Of a DNA stretch of 23,808 bases, positions 8,128-15,481 are shown one piece after another. The first letter of the stretch is position 1. The number at the start of each line of letters is the position of its first letter. Origin of the DNA: DASUZD01 sp036377055 (GTDB lineage Bacteria; Actinomycetota; Thermoleophilia; Gaiellales; Gaiellaceae); assembly GCA_036377055.1 (NCBI GenBank), contig DASUZD010000203.1, positions 1 through 23,808 on the forward strand, given 5' to 3'. Made by a program: the position numbers and the translations under genes. Below the pieces are notes generated by a model, which worked only from the letters and a program-made list of their open reading frames with translations, searched no databases and was not told the DNA's origin.

Positions 8128-9339
8128 CTACTTGACGAGCGAGAGCAGCTTGAACATCGGCAGGTACATCGAGATGATGATCACGCCGACCATTGCGCCC
8201 ACGCCGATCATCATCACCGGCTCGATGATCGACGTCAGGGACTGGATCGCGGCGTCGACCTCGTCCTCGTAGAAGTCGGCGATCTTGCCGAGCATCTTCT
8301 CGAGCTCGCCCGTTTCCTCGCCGATCTTCACCATCTGGCTCACCATCGGCGGGAAGACGTCCGACTCGATCAGCGGCTGGGCGATCGGGACGCCCTCGTG
8401 CACCTTCTCGCGCACGTTGGCCAGCGCCTCCTCGACGACCCAGTTCCCGGCGGTCTGGCCGGTGATCTCGAGAGCCTTGATGATGTCCACACCCGAGGCG
8501 ACGAGCGTCGAGAGCGTGCGCGAGAAGCGGGCCATCGTGATCTTCCGCACGGTGTCGCCGATCCGCATCGGGATGCGCAGCTTCGTCCGGTCCCAGAACT
8601 GGCGGCCCTTCTCCGTGCGCTTCGCCTTCCGGATGCCGAAGCCGGCGCCGATCGCGGCCGGGAAGATGATGTACCAGTTGCCGCGCATGATGTTCGAGGC
8701 GCCGACGACGATCTGGGTCAGCTTCGGCAGCTCGCCGCCGAGCTCGGCGAAGATGCGCACGAAGACCGGGACGAGGAAGAGCAGCATCCCGATCAGGACG
8801 AGGGTCGCGAAGATCATGACCATCGTCGGATAGATCATCGCGCCCTTCACGCGGCGCTTGATCTGCGTCTCCTTCTCGATCTGGAACGCGACGCGGTCGA
8901 GCACGGTGTCGAGGATTCCGGCCGCCTCGCCGGCCTCGACCATGGCGATAAAGAGTCGGCTGAAGACCTTGGGATGGCGCGCCATCGCCTGCGAGAGCAG
9001 GAGACCGCCCTCGACGTCGGCGCGCAGCTCGCGGATGATCATCCCGAGGTACCGGTCCTCGGTCTGCTCCTCGAGGATGACCAGCGCGCTGACGACGTTG
9101 AGCCCCGCCTCGATCATCGTCGCGAACTGGCGGGAGAAGATCTGGAGCGACTTCGGCTTGATCTTCTTGAAGACGGTCCGGACCGACTCCTCGCCGGTTG
9201 CCGGGAGCTCCGCGAGCGACTGCGCGAGCAGCCCGCGGATGCGCAGCTGCTCGCGGGCGCCGTTCGGGTCGGGCGCGTGGATCTCGCCCTTCGACTCGAG
9301 GCCCTGCGCGTTGATGGCCGTGTAGGCGTACGCCGCCAT
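8128..9339 (-). CDS. pilC: Type IV pilus inner-membrane platform protein PilC
   Basis: This GspF/PilC-family platform protein of 403 residues has the usual family length. It starts MAAYAYTAINAQGLESKGEI, the canonical opening, and has two homologous cytoplasmic domains. The first includes FSRQFATMIEAGLNVVSAL and VEAGEAAGILDTVL, the second FSRTLSTLVASGVDIIKALE and KIGEETGELEKML. These are separated by membrane helices around MVMIFATLVLIGMLLFLVPV, and a C-terminal helix ends the protein. PilC sits under the pilus and couples the ATPases PilB/PilT to pilin insertion and extraction. ATG 9339 is preferred over the in-frame ATG at 9357 because it matches the family start and lies 8 bases after the sigma-28-like -10 element. 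It is a single-gene unit, divergent from pilV. Confidence 0.95.
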   Translation of the reverse strand: MAAYAYTAINAQGLESKGEIHAPDPNGAREQLRIRGLLAQSLAELPATGEESVRTVFKKIKPKSLQIFSRQFATMIEAGLNVVSALVILEEQTEDRYLGMIIRELRADVEGGLLLSQAMARHPKVFSRLFIAMVEAGEAAGILDTVLDRVAFQIEKETQIKRRVKGAMIYPTMVMIFATLVLIGMLLFLVPVFVRIFAELGGELPKLTQIVVGASNIMRGNWYIIFPAAIGAGFGIRKAKRTEKGRQFWDRTKLRIPMRIGDTVRKITMARFSRTLSTLVASGVDIIKALEITGQTAGNWVVEEALANVREKVHEGVPIAQPLIESDVFPPMVSQMVKIGEETGELEKMLGKIADFYEDEVDAAIQSLTSIIEPVMMIGVGAMVGVIIISMYLPMFKLLSLVK

Positions 9340-9347
9340 TCCAGGCT

Positions 9348-9375
9348 GAATCGGCATCCGCCGAGCCTCGCTTGA
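9348..9375 (-). promoter_or_regulatory. Sigma-28-like promoter of pilC
   Basis: On the minus strand TCAAG (9375-9371) is followed by exactly 15 bases and GCCGATTC (9355-9348), then 8 bases to ATG 9339. It matches the FliA/WhiG/SigD type (TAAA, 15-16 bases, GCCGATAA) and the same arrangement before pilT, pilB and the thioredoxin-like gene. The short distance to ATG implies a leaderless mRNA. Confidence 0.65.
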
Positions 9376-9400
9376 GGGATGGCCGCCCGCGCCCTGAGGT

Positions 9401-9408
9401 GCCGATAG
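9401..9408 (+). promoter_or_regulatory. Sigma-28-like -10 element before pilV
   Basis: GCCGATAG ends 7 bases before GTG 9416, the same spacing as before the thioredoxin-like gene. The position for TCAAG, 15 bases upstream, reads GGCCG and does not match, so only the -10 half is present. Confidence 0.4.
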
Positions 9409-9415
9409 CGGGATC

Positions 9416-9934
9416 GTGCTGTCTCGGCTGCGGAACGAGAAGGGCTTCGGCCTGCTCGAGCTTCTGATGGCGATGACGATGTTGAACATCGGCATCCTCG
9501 CCCTCGTGGCCGCGTTCAACTCTGGCGCCGTCGCGCTCCAGCGTGCGAGCCGCGTGTCGACCGCCGCGACGCTGGCGGACGCGCAGATGGAGCTCTACCG
9601 CGCGCTGACATACACGACGATCGGGCTTTCCTCGACGAGCGTGAACGCCACCGACTCGCTCTACCGGAGCGACTCCGTCCTCGGCGGCTCGATCTCGAAC
9701 GACCTAACTGCGGCGAGCTGCACCGGGTCGCCGCTGCCGAACCAGTGCGTCGCGAGCCGGAATGCGACCGGCCCCGACCAGCGCACCTACCGCGTCGACA
9801 GCTACGTGACGGCGACGACGCCGACGAACGGCCGCGCGATGAAGCTGGTGACGATCGTCGTCCGCGCCGGCACGAGCCCGTACCGGACGTACGCGCGCGA
9901 GCAGTCGACGTTCGACCTCTCGACAGGCAGCTAG
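9416..9934 (+). CDS. PilV-like minor prepilin
   Basis: This 172-residue type IV prepilin starts at GTG. The leader MLSRLRNEKG is followed by FGLLELLMAM, giving the PilD cleavage site G10/F11 and the +5 glutamate (E15), then a hydrophobic helix to about residue 35. The C-terminal part contains a Cys pair (SCTGSP and NQCVAS) and a final strand-rich segment ending STFDLSTGS. Length and the LLE leader resemble PilV/type IV pilus modification proteins, minor pilins that prime assembly near the tip. It lies alone on the plus strand between pilC (divergent) and the PilP-like gene (convergent, stops four bases apart), away from the other minor pilins. Confidence 0.85.
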   Translation: MLSRLRNEKGFGLLELLMAMTMLNIGILALVAAFNSGAVALQRASRVSTAATLADAQMELYRALTYTTIGLSSTSVNATDSLYRSDSVLGGSISNDLTAASCTGSPLPNQCVASRNATGPDQRTYRVDSYVTATTPTNGRAMKLVTIVVRAGTSPYRTYAREQSTFDLSTGS

Positions 9935-9938
9935 CCCT

Positions 9939-10790
9939 TTACGGGCCGGCCGTCGTGGTCGTGGCGGTCGGAGCTGGGGCCGACGGCGTCGGCGAGTTCG
10001 CAGGCGCGGGCGGCGGGCTCGACGAAGGGGTCGTCGCGGCCGCACTCGCGGGCGGCGGGATCAGGTTCGCGGGCGGCGCGCCCGTCCCCGTCCAGAGGAG
10101 CTTCAGCACGTAGCGCGTCCCGTCGGCCGTGTTCTCGAGCGTGAGCGGCTTGCCCTTCCTCAGCGTCACGGTCGGGGCGCCGCTCGTGTACGAGCCGCCG
10201 GCGATCGCGATCTTCACCGCGCCGGGGCTGAGCGAGACGAGGTGGAAGATCGGGTCATAAGGCGCGAGCGGGAAGTCCTGGTCCTTCTGGATCAGCTGCG
10301 CGGGCGCGCCGTTCACCGAGATGACGGCCCCGGTCGGGATCGGCGCGGCGGCCTTCGGCTGGGACCGCTTGCTCTTCGCCGGAGCGGGCGGCGTGAGCGA
10401 GCCGCCGGAGTCGGTGGGCGTCACCGAGACCGACGGCACCGGGGCCGTCGCATCGGCGCCGTTCGGCGACACCTGCTGCGCGAACGGGTCTTTGCTCGCA
10501 AAGCGACTGAACGAGGTGAGCTGGTCGATCGCGGTCGCCGAAGTGCCGGGCGCCGAGGCGAGCTGCGCCGAGCCGGAGCCTGACGCCTGCGGCACAGGCG
10601 GCGCCGCCGTCGTGGTTGTCGCCAGCGTCGCAGCTTGCTTCGCCCGCAGCGGATCCATCTTCGGGCCCGTGAGCTGCTTGAGCAGCTTCGGCCCCTGGAA
10701 GCCGGCCACGCCGAGGAAGATCACGCCGAGGACGCCAGCGAGGATCTTCTGCCGCTTTGCCTTCGCCTTGAGGTCGACCTTCTTAGCCAC
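9939..10790 (-). CDS. PilP-position pilus assembly protein, membrane-anchored
   Basis: This 283-residue protein occupies the PilP position after pilO. It has a basic N-terminus, one membrane helix at about 16-31, a low-complexity Ala/Pro/Ser/Thr linker, and the segment FASKDPF (97-103), which recalls the DPF motif of PilP-type proteins. A beta-rich domain at about 150-235 includes ISVNGAPAQLIQ and LENTADGTRYVLKLL. The C-terminus is a long Pro/Thr/Ser tail. In diderms PilP connects PilNO to the secretin; with no secretin gene here, the tail could instead reach into the wall (inference). The GTG start overlaps the pilO stop by 8 bases, consistent with operon translation. Assignment to PilP rests mainly on position and the DPF motif. 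Confidence 0.7.
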   Translation of the reverse strand: MAKKVDLKAKAKRQKILAGVLGVIFLGVAGFQGPKLLKQLTGPKMDPLRAKQAATLATTTTAAPPVPQASGSGSAQLASAPGTSATAIDQLTSFSRFASKDPFAQQVSPNGADATAPVPSVSVTPTDSGGSLTPPAPAKSKRSQPKAAAPIPTGAVISVNGAPAQLIQKDQDFPLAPYDPIFHLVSLSPGAVKIAIAGGSYTSGAPTVTLRKGKPLTLENTADGTRYVLKLLWTGTGAPPANLIPPPASAAATTPSSSPPPAPANSPTPSAPAPTATTTTAGP

Positions 10791-11478
10791 TGCTCGGAGC
10801 TCCTGCGGCCGTCGCGCCGCTCGGCGGCGCCGTGGTCGTCGTCGTGGCGGTCGCGTCGGTCGTCGTCGCGGTGGTCGTGCTCGGCGTCGCGGTCGCGGGC
10901 GCCTGGGTCCCGTAGACGAACGCGTCGACGACCAGCGTCGCCGTGATCTGCGGGAAGCCGGACTGCGACTGCGCGAAGCTCAGCGTGTCGATCGCGAAGA
11001 GCCTGCCGGTCGCGCTCAGCTGGCCGTGCTGGACGCTGACGAGATTCCGGAGCCGGAAGAGGAAGTCGGCGAGGTTGTAGAAGGTGCCCTGGAAGGTCAG
11101 CTTGATCGGCATGGCCTGGTAGCCGGAGATCGGGACGGACGTCTGCGGGGAGATCGACTCGAACGTGATCCCGGTATCGGCGGCGATCTGGTTCAACTGG
11201 AGGAGCACGCCCGACATGTCCGCGCTGTCCGGCATCGCCTTCGAGAGCCGAAAGAGGTCGGCGACCTTGATCGGCGCGCGGCCCTCCGCCTGGAGCGACG
11301 CGGCGTGGTACGCGGCGACCTGTGCCTTCGTGGCCTCGATCTCGTGCTGGAGCCGGCTCGCCTCGGCGCGCTTCGGCGAGACGAGCAGGAACCAGCCGGC
11401 CGCGCCCGCGAGCAGCGCGCCGACGACGATCAAGGCGATCACCGCGGAGAGCGGAAGGCGCTGCTTCGCCGCGTTCAC
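10783..11478 (-). CDS. pilO: Type IV pilus assembly protein PilO
   Basis: This 231-residue bitopic protein has a short cytoplasmic end, a membrane helix at about 11-33, a coiled-coil segment (KRAEASRLQHEIEATKAQV), and a ferredoxin-like PilO core. The core includes FESISPQTSVPISGYQAMPIK-type strands, then FQGTFYNLADFLFRLRNLV. PilO pairs with PilN to form the alignment complex between the cytoplasmic ring and the pilus. The GTG at 11478 overlaps the pilN TGA as GTGA, so translation is coupled. The C-terminus is an unusual Thr/Ala-rich tail of about 45 residues, similar in character to that of the next protein. The frame is open far upstream only as an arginine-rich shadow of pilM/pilN. Confidence 0.92.
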   Translation of the reverse strand: MNAAKQRLPLSAVIALIVVGALLAGAAGWFLLVSPKRAEASRLQHEIEATKAQVAAYHAASLQAEGRAPIKVADLFRLSKAMPDSADMSGVLLQLNQIAADTGITFESISPQTSVPISGYQAMPIKLTFQGTFYNLADFLFRLRNLVSVQHGQLSATGRLFAIDTLSFAQSQSGFPQITATLVVDAFVYGTQAPATATPSTTTATTTDATATTTTTAPPSGATAAGAPSSG

Positions 11479-12095
11479 GAGTCCGCTCCCGGCGGGACGA
11501 CGTCGGCGAGGATCGTGAACTGGACGACCTGTTGCGTGCCGACCTTGGAGAGCGCGCTCGACTGGAGCTGGACGTTGTGCAGGTCGGGCAGGACCGCGAG
11601 CCGCGACAGGAGCCGCGCGACGCCGTTCTGCGAGTAGGTGTAGCCGTTGATCACGAAGCCGGTGGGCGCGGCGCCCGGCGCGGCGGGCGCGGCCGGCGCG
11701 GACGAGGCGGGCGACGCCGGCGACCTCGCGTCCAGGCTCGAGAGCCACACGTCGTCGGGGAGGACGGTCGCGAGCTCGCGCAGGACGCGGTCCCAGGCGA
11801 TGCGGCGCGCGAGCGCCGAGGCGAGCGCGTTCAGGCGATCCCTCTGCTGGCCGACGAGCATCGTCTCGGTCGCCGTCGGCCCGCTCGGCAGCGCCGGCAG
11901 CACGGCGAGGTCGGCCTTCGCGCGGCCGAGCGCGGCCTGCTTGTCCTTGACGGTCGCGGTCGAGGTGAGGAAGAACGCAGCGACGACGACGGTGACGAGC
12001 AGGAAGAGCGCGAGCCCGACTGCGAGGGGCGCGTTCTGCGCCTTCGTCCGCTTGCCGCGGCCGGCGTCGCGTGGGAGGAGGTTGACCGCTCGCAA
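11475..12095 (-). CDS. pilN: Type IV pilus assembly protein PilN
   Basis: This 206-residue protein begins MRAVNLLPRD, and the NLLP segment is the conserved cytoplasmic peptide that PilN inserts into the PilM groove. A membrane helix at about 24-44 and an extracytoplasmic coiled coil and ferredoxin-like fold follow, the latter interrupted by an Ala/Pro/Ser insertion at about residues 125-145. The start is TTG 12095, supported by GGAGG (12105-12101) five bases upstream and by the family N-terminus. pilN begins 12 bases after the pilM stop and ends in a 4-base overlap with pilO. Confidence 0.93.
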   Translation of the reverse strand: MRAVNLLPRDAGRGKRTKAQNAPLAVGLALFLLVTVVVAAFFLTSTATVKDKQAALGRAKADLAVLPALPSGPTATETMLVGQQRDRLNALASALARRIAWDRVLRELATVLPDDVWLSSLDARSPASPASSAPAAPAAPGAAPTGFVINGYTYSQNGVARLLSRLAVLPDLHNVQLQSSALSKVGTQQVVQFTILADVVPPGADS

Positions 12096-12107
12096 GGCTT
12101 CCTCCCG

Positions 12108-13607
12108 TCAGTCCTCGATGCCCAGGCCAATGGCGACCGCGAGCGAGCCGAGCTGGTCGGGTTCCTTCATGCGCTTCGAGACCGCGACGCGGGCGAGCGG
12201 GTCGCCGACGCGGACCTGGACGCCGATCAGGCGCTCGAGCTCCTCGGCGAGGCCGTCCAGGTGGGCGGTTCCGCCGGTGAGCACGATCCTGCCGATGCCC
12301 AGAGATCCGGGCTGGCCCTGGTAGAACTGGAGCGACGAGACGAGCTCCCGCGCGAAGGTCTGCACCTGGCGCCGCACCGCCTCCGTCACCCTCGCCGCCT
12401 GCTCCTCCGTGAGTCCTTCCGGAACCGCGCTCGACGCGGGCACGAGCGACAGCGCACGCTTGATCGACTCGGCGGCCGAAGGCGTGAGGTCGAGCTCGCG
12501 CGCGATCGTGACGTTCAGCGCGCCGCCGCCCCAGTCGAGGACGCGCGTGAACTCGCAGACGCGTCCGTCCGAGACGGCGAAGGTCGAGCGCTCGTGCCCG
12601 ATCGCGACGGCGACGAGCGCGGCTTCCGGCGCTGCGGAGTCGTCCTCGGGCGGCGCGGCGAGCGAGCGGAGCAACGCGAAGGCCTCGAGATCGATCGCGG
12701 CCAGCACGATTCCCGCCTTCCGGCACGCGCTGACATAGCGGTCGATCAGCTCGCGGTAGGCGACGACGAGCAGGACGCGCTTGATGACCTGGCCCTCCTC
12801 GTCACGGCTCTCGTCGAGAACGTGGAAGTCGAGCACAGCCTCCTCGATCGGGATCGGGAGCGCCTCCTGGGCGCGGAAGCGGATCGCGTTTCCGAGCTGC
12901 TTGGGGTCCTCGATGCCGGAGATGTCGAAGACCCGGACGCCGATGCGGTTGTTCGCGATCCCGAGCCGGACGCCGCGCCTGGGCAGCTTGTGCTTCTTGA
13001 AGAACGCCCGAAGCGCGAGCGCGAGCGCCTCGGGCTCGCGGAGCTCGCCGGCGACGACGATGCCCGGCTCGAGCTCCTCGCGCGCAACCTGCTCGACCTG
13101 GGCATGGCCGTTGTTCATCACGCGTGCGGCGGCGATCTGCGAGGCGCCGATCTTCAGGCCGACGAGCCGCTTCGGAAGCTTCCGGCTCTCCCCCGCGTCC
13201 CGCGCCTTCCGCGCTTTCGCGCGGTCCGGCTTCGGCGAGCGCTCGGCCTTCGGCGGCCGCTCACGCTTCGGCCTGCGCTCCTTCGGCGGCTTCGGCTCCT
13301 TCGGCTTGCGCCTAAACGAGATCTCCTTCTTCAGCACCGACGGCTTCGGCTTTTCCTCCACGGGCTCGGCCTCGGTCGGCGGCGGTTCGTCGACGGGCGC
13401 GGGGGTCTCGGCGGCGTCGAGCGCCTCGAGTCCCGCCATGAGCCACTGAAGGTCGTCGGGCGGAGCGGCAGCCGCCTCGACCGGTTCGGGAGCAGGAGCG
13501 GGCGCCGGCTCAGGCCCGACGGGAGCGGCCTCCGGCGCGGGTGCGGGCTTCCGCTTCCGCTTGAAAGAGATTTCCTTCTTCCAGATAGACGGCTTCGGGT
13601 CGTCCAT
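12108..13607 (-). CDS. pilM: Type IV pilus ATP-binding assembly protein PilM, with long N-terminal extension
   Basis: The actin-like, FtsA-related PilM core spans about residues 146-499: RLVGLKIGASQIAAARV (phosphate-1-like region), IRFRAQEALPIPIEEAVLDFHVL, ALVAVAIGHERSTFAV, and GIGRIVLTGGTAHLDGLAEEL near the end. PilM is cytoplasmic, binds ATP and holds the PilN tail, linking PilNO to the motor ATPases. About 145 residues precede the core, a strong departure from the usual ~350-residue PilM. This extension has two copies of a short motif, KPSIWKKEISFKRK (5-18) and KPSVLKKEISFRRK (88-101), joined by a Pro/Ala/Glu linker and followed by a Lys/Arg/Pro-rich stretch. The ATG follows the pilT stop by 6 bases. 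Confidence 0.93.
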   Translation of the reverse strand: MDDPKPSIWKKEISFKRKRKPAPAPEAAPVGPEPAPAPAPEPVEAAAAPPDDLQWLMAGLEALDAAETPAPVDEPPPTEAEPVEEKPKPSVLKKEISFRRKPKEPKPPKERRPKRERPPKAERSPKPDRAKARKARDAGESRKLPKRLVGLKIGASQIAAARVMNNGHAQVEQVAREELEPGIVVAGELREPEALALALRAFFKKHKLPRRGVRLGIANNRIGVRVFDISGIEDPKQLGNAIRFRAQEALPIPIEEAVLDFHVLDESRDEEGQVIKRVLLVVAYRELIDRYVSACRKAGIVLAAIDLEAFALLRSLAAPPEDDSAAPEAALVAVAIGHERSTFAVSDGRVCEFTRVLDWGGGALNVTIARELDLTPSAAESIKRALSLVPASSAVPEGLTEEQAARVTEAVRRQVQTFARELVSSLQFYQGQPGSLGIGRIVLTGGTAHLDGLAEELERLIGVQVRVGDPLARVAVSKRMKEPDQLGSLAVAIGLGIED

Positions 13608-13613
13608 GGCCGC

Positions 13614-14762
13614 CTACGCCTCGGCGACGCGGAGGCCGCCCTGGAGCGGCGGCGGCTGCGCATCGCGCCGCTCGTCCCCGGTGACGAAGCCCATGCGCTC
13701 GAGCAGCCCCTCGAGCTGGTCGCGCCTGCTCGATGCGCCCAGCGCGACGTCTCTCGTGATCACGCCGCGGATGGTCAGCTCCGCGAGCGCCTGCTCCATC
13801 GTCTGCATGCCGCGGCTCGTCGCGGTCTGCATCACGGAGTAGATCTGCTCGACCTTGCCCTGGCGGATCAGGTTGCGGACGGCGTCGTCGGGGATCAGGA
13901 TCTCGAGCGCGGCGACGCGGCCGGCGCCGTCGGCCGTCGGCACGAGGGACTGCGTGATCACGCCCTGGAGCGAGGTCGCGATCTGCACGCGAACCTGCTC
14001 CTGCTGCTCGGCCGGGAAGACGTCGATGATGCGGTCGATCGTCCCGGGCGCGCTCTGGGTGTGCAGCGTCCCGAAGACGAGGTGGCCGGTCTCCGCCGCG
14101 GTGAGCGCGGTCCCGATCGTCTCGAGGTCGCGCATCTCGCCGAGGAGGATCACGTCGGGGTCCTGCCGGAGCGCGGCGCGAAGCGCCTCTGCGAACGTCG
14201 TCGCGTCGGGGCCGATCTCGCGCTGGTTGACGATGCAGCGCTTGTGCCGGTGGATGAACTCGATCGGGTCCTCGATCGTGAGGATGTGCTCGGCGCGCGT
14301 GCGGTTGACCTCGTCGATCAGCGCCGCGAGCGTGGTCGTCTTCCCCGAGCCCGTCGGGCCTGTGACGACGACGAGACCGCGCGGCTTGTCCGCGAACTCG
14401 CGCAGCGCCGGCGGAAGACCGAGCTCCTCGAGCGTCTTCAGCTCTTCCGGGATGAGCCGGAACGCAGCGCCCAGCGCCTCGCGCTGGAAGTAGACGTTCA
14501 CGCGGAACCGCGCAAGGCCGGGGATCGAGTGCGACATGTCGATCTGCCGCTTGATCTCGAGGTTCTTCTGCTGCTCGCTCGACATGATCCGGTAGAGGAG
14601 CTGCTGCGTGTCCTCGGCCGTCAGCGCCGGGAAGCCGGTCAACCGCTCTACGTGCCCGCGCACGCGTAGCGCGGGGGGCGCGCCCACGCTCAGGTGCAGG
14701 TCGGACGCGTTGCGCGTGACCATCTGCTCGAGCAGGTCGTCGATCGAATAGGCAGCCGGCAT
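13614..14762 (-). CDS. pilT: Type IV pilus retraction ATPase PilT
   Basis: This 382-residue hexameric secretion ATPase powers pilus retraction. The N-terminus ASDLHLSVGAPPALRVRG is typical of PilT. Motifs are Walker A GPTGSGKT (135-142), Asp box LTIEDPIEF (161-169), Walker B DPDVILLGEMRD (201-212), His box TGHLVFGTLHTQSA (225-238), and the PilT-specific AIRNLIRE-like motif AVRNLIRQGK (294-303). All catalytic residues look intact. It is the first gene of the minus-strand operon pilT-pilM-pilN-pilO-pilP-like, behind a TAAAG/GCCGATGA promoter. GGAGA lies 4 bases before the ATG. Having the retraction motor lead the assembly operon is less usual than pilM-first arrangements. Confidence 0.96.
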   Translation of the reverse strand: MPAAYSIDDLLEQMVTRNASDLHLSVGAPPALRVRGHVERLTGFPALTAEDTQQLLYRIMSSEQQKNLEIKRQIDMSHSIPGLARFRVNVYFQREALGAAFRLIPEELKTLEELGLPPALREFADKPRGLVVVTGPTGSGKTTTLAALIDEVNRTRAEHILTIEDPIEFIHRHKRCIVNQREIGPDATTFAEALRAALRQDPDVILLGEMRDLETIGTALTAAETGHLVFGTLHTQSAPGTIDRIIDVFPAEQQEQVRVQIATSLQGVITQSLVPTADGAGRVAALEILIPDDAVRNLIRQGKVEQIYSVMQTATSRGMQTMEQALAELTIRGVITRDVALGASSRRDQLEGLLERMGFVTGDERRDAQPPPLQGGLRVAEA

Positions 14763-14778
14763 GGACTCTCCGTGCGAG

Positions 14779-14806
14779 TCATCGGCGGCCCTGAGCGATC
14801 CCTTTA
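14779..14806 (-). promoter_or_regulatory. Sigma-28-like promoter of the pilTMNO operon
   Basis: On the minus strand TAAAG (14806-14802), 15 bases, then GCCGATGA (14786-14779). It is the closest match in this window to the FliA/WhiG consensus, with the full TAAA -35. The -10 ends 16 bases before ATG 14762, leaving room for the GGAGA ribosome binding site. Confidence 0.7.
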
Positions 14807-14843
14807 ACGAGGGACGAGGGCCTCGCTTCGACGCTATCCCCCT

Positions 14844-14880
14844 TTTAGGGCTCTCGCGCTGGTCGTCACTAAGTCGATAT
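14844..14880 (+). promoter_or_regulatory. Candidate promoter of pilA1
   Basis: GTCGATAT (14873-14880) resembles the GCCGATAT element before pilA2, but the -35 position reads TCTCG with a 16-base spacer, so it is degenerate. TTTAGGGCTC (14844-14853), 19 bases upstream of the -10, recurs as TTTGGGGCTC before pilA2 and may be an activator or alternative recognition site. Confidence 0.45.
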
Positions 14881-14917
14881 CGCCCCGGCGGCCTACCGCA
14901 CTCTCAGCCCCCTGCTC

Positions 14918-14925
14918 GGAAGGAG
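14918..14925 (+). promoter_or_regulatory. Ribosome binding site of pilA1
   Basis: GGAAGGAG lies 6 bases before ATG 14932. It fixes the start of pilA1 against the longer open frame that begins at 14761. Confidence 0.8.
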
Positions 14926-14931
14926 CATCCA

Positions 14932-15318
14932 ATGGCGTCAACCCTCAAGCAGCGCCTCGCACGGGACGAGAGCGGCTTCACGCTGATCGAGCTGCTCGTC
15001 GTCATCATCATCCTCGGGATCCTGCTCGCGATCGCGATCCCCTCGTACCTCAGCTTCCGAAACCGCGCCAACGCCTCGGCAGCGCAGGCGAACGTCCGCG
15101 CGGCGATCCCCGGCATCGAGGCCTTCAACGCCGACCACGCTTCGGGGTACACCGGCGCGACGCTGACCAAGCTCCAGCTCTCGTACGACGCGGGCATCAA
15201 GAACGTCAAGGTCGTCCGCGCGAACAACACGAGCTACTGCATCCAGAACACGAACCCGACCACCGTCACGTACTTCAAGGGCGGGCCCTCGGCTTCGATC
15301 GCGAAGGGTGTTTGCTAA
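14932..15318 (+). CDS. pilA: Major type IV pilin PilA, copy 1
   Basis: This 128-residue class IVa-type prepilin has the leader MASTLKQRLARDESG, cleavage at G15/F16, then FTLIELLVVIIILGILLAIA with the +5 glutamate. A mature chain of 113 residues ends KGVC. Two cysteines, in SYCIQN and at the C-terminus, can form the D-region disulfide. The globular part is very short, giving a compact major pilin. The mature chain differs from copy 2 at four positions (R/K, I/V, Q/E, S/T), but the leaders differ at most positions. It is transcribed divergently from pilT, with a strong ribosome binding site and a hairpin terminator downstream, so it is probably a highly expressed single-gene unit. Confidence 0.96.
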   Translation: MASTLKQRLARDESGFTLIELLVVIIILGILLAIAIPSYLSFRNRANASAAQANVRAAIPGIEAFNADHASGYTGATLTKLQLSYDAGIKNVKVVRANNTSYCIQNTNPTTVTYFKGGPSASIAKGVC

Positions 15319-15342
15319 CTAGCGTCACGAGCGGTGCTTCTC

Positions 15343-15377
15343 GAGGGGCGCGGGCGACCGCGCCCCTCGCTGTCTTT
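15343..15377 (+). terminator. Rho-independent-type terminator after pilA1
   Basis: GAGGGGCGCGG (15343-15353), loop GCGA, and CCGCGCCCCTC (15358-15368) form a perfect 11-bp GC stem, followed by GCTGTCTTT. The T-tract is short, so readthrough into pilA2 is possible. Confidence 0.75.
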
Positions 15378-15397
15378 CGGGGGACAGCCATCCCTCA

Positions 15398-15433
15398 TTT
15401 GGGGCTCGGGCGGCCCAGTTAGAGCGCCGATAT
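15398..15433 (+). promoter_or_regulatory. Candidate promoter of pilA2
   Basis: TCGGG (15406-15410), 15 bases, then GCCGATAT (15426-15433). The -10 equals the Bacillus SigD consensus; the -35 keeps TC..G of TCAAG. TTTGGGGCTC (15398-15407) overlaps it and matches the element upstream of pilA1. GGAAGGAG follows shortly before ATG 15482. Confidence 0.5.
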
Positions 15434-15481
15434 CCGTCGAGCCACCCGCTGGACCCGTCCCACTGGAAGGAGACACTCCAA

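Noticed and set aside
11479..12726. Upstream extension of the pilO frame, Arg/Pro-rich
   Set aside because: It is out-of-frame reading through pilN and pilM. The real pilO begins at GTG 11478 with a membrane helix and a GTGA overlap with pilN.
11322..14669. Very long plus-strand open frame (1115 codons) opposite pilO, pilN, pilM and pilT
   Set aside because: It has the Arg/Asp/Glu/Ala/Leu-rich low-complexity composition of an antisense shadow in high-GC DNA and no recognisable domain, whereas the minus strand holds five unmistakable pil genes.
14761..14931. Longer pilA1 start at ATG 14761
   Set aside because: It would add 57 residues before a normal prepilin leader, has no ribosome binding site and ignores GGAAGGAG before ATG 14932.
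14844..15407. Sigma-54 promoter for the pilA genes, as in Pseudomonas
   Set aside because: No GG-N10-GC arrangement of the -24/-12 type is found at the right place in either upstream region.
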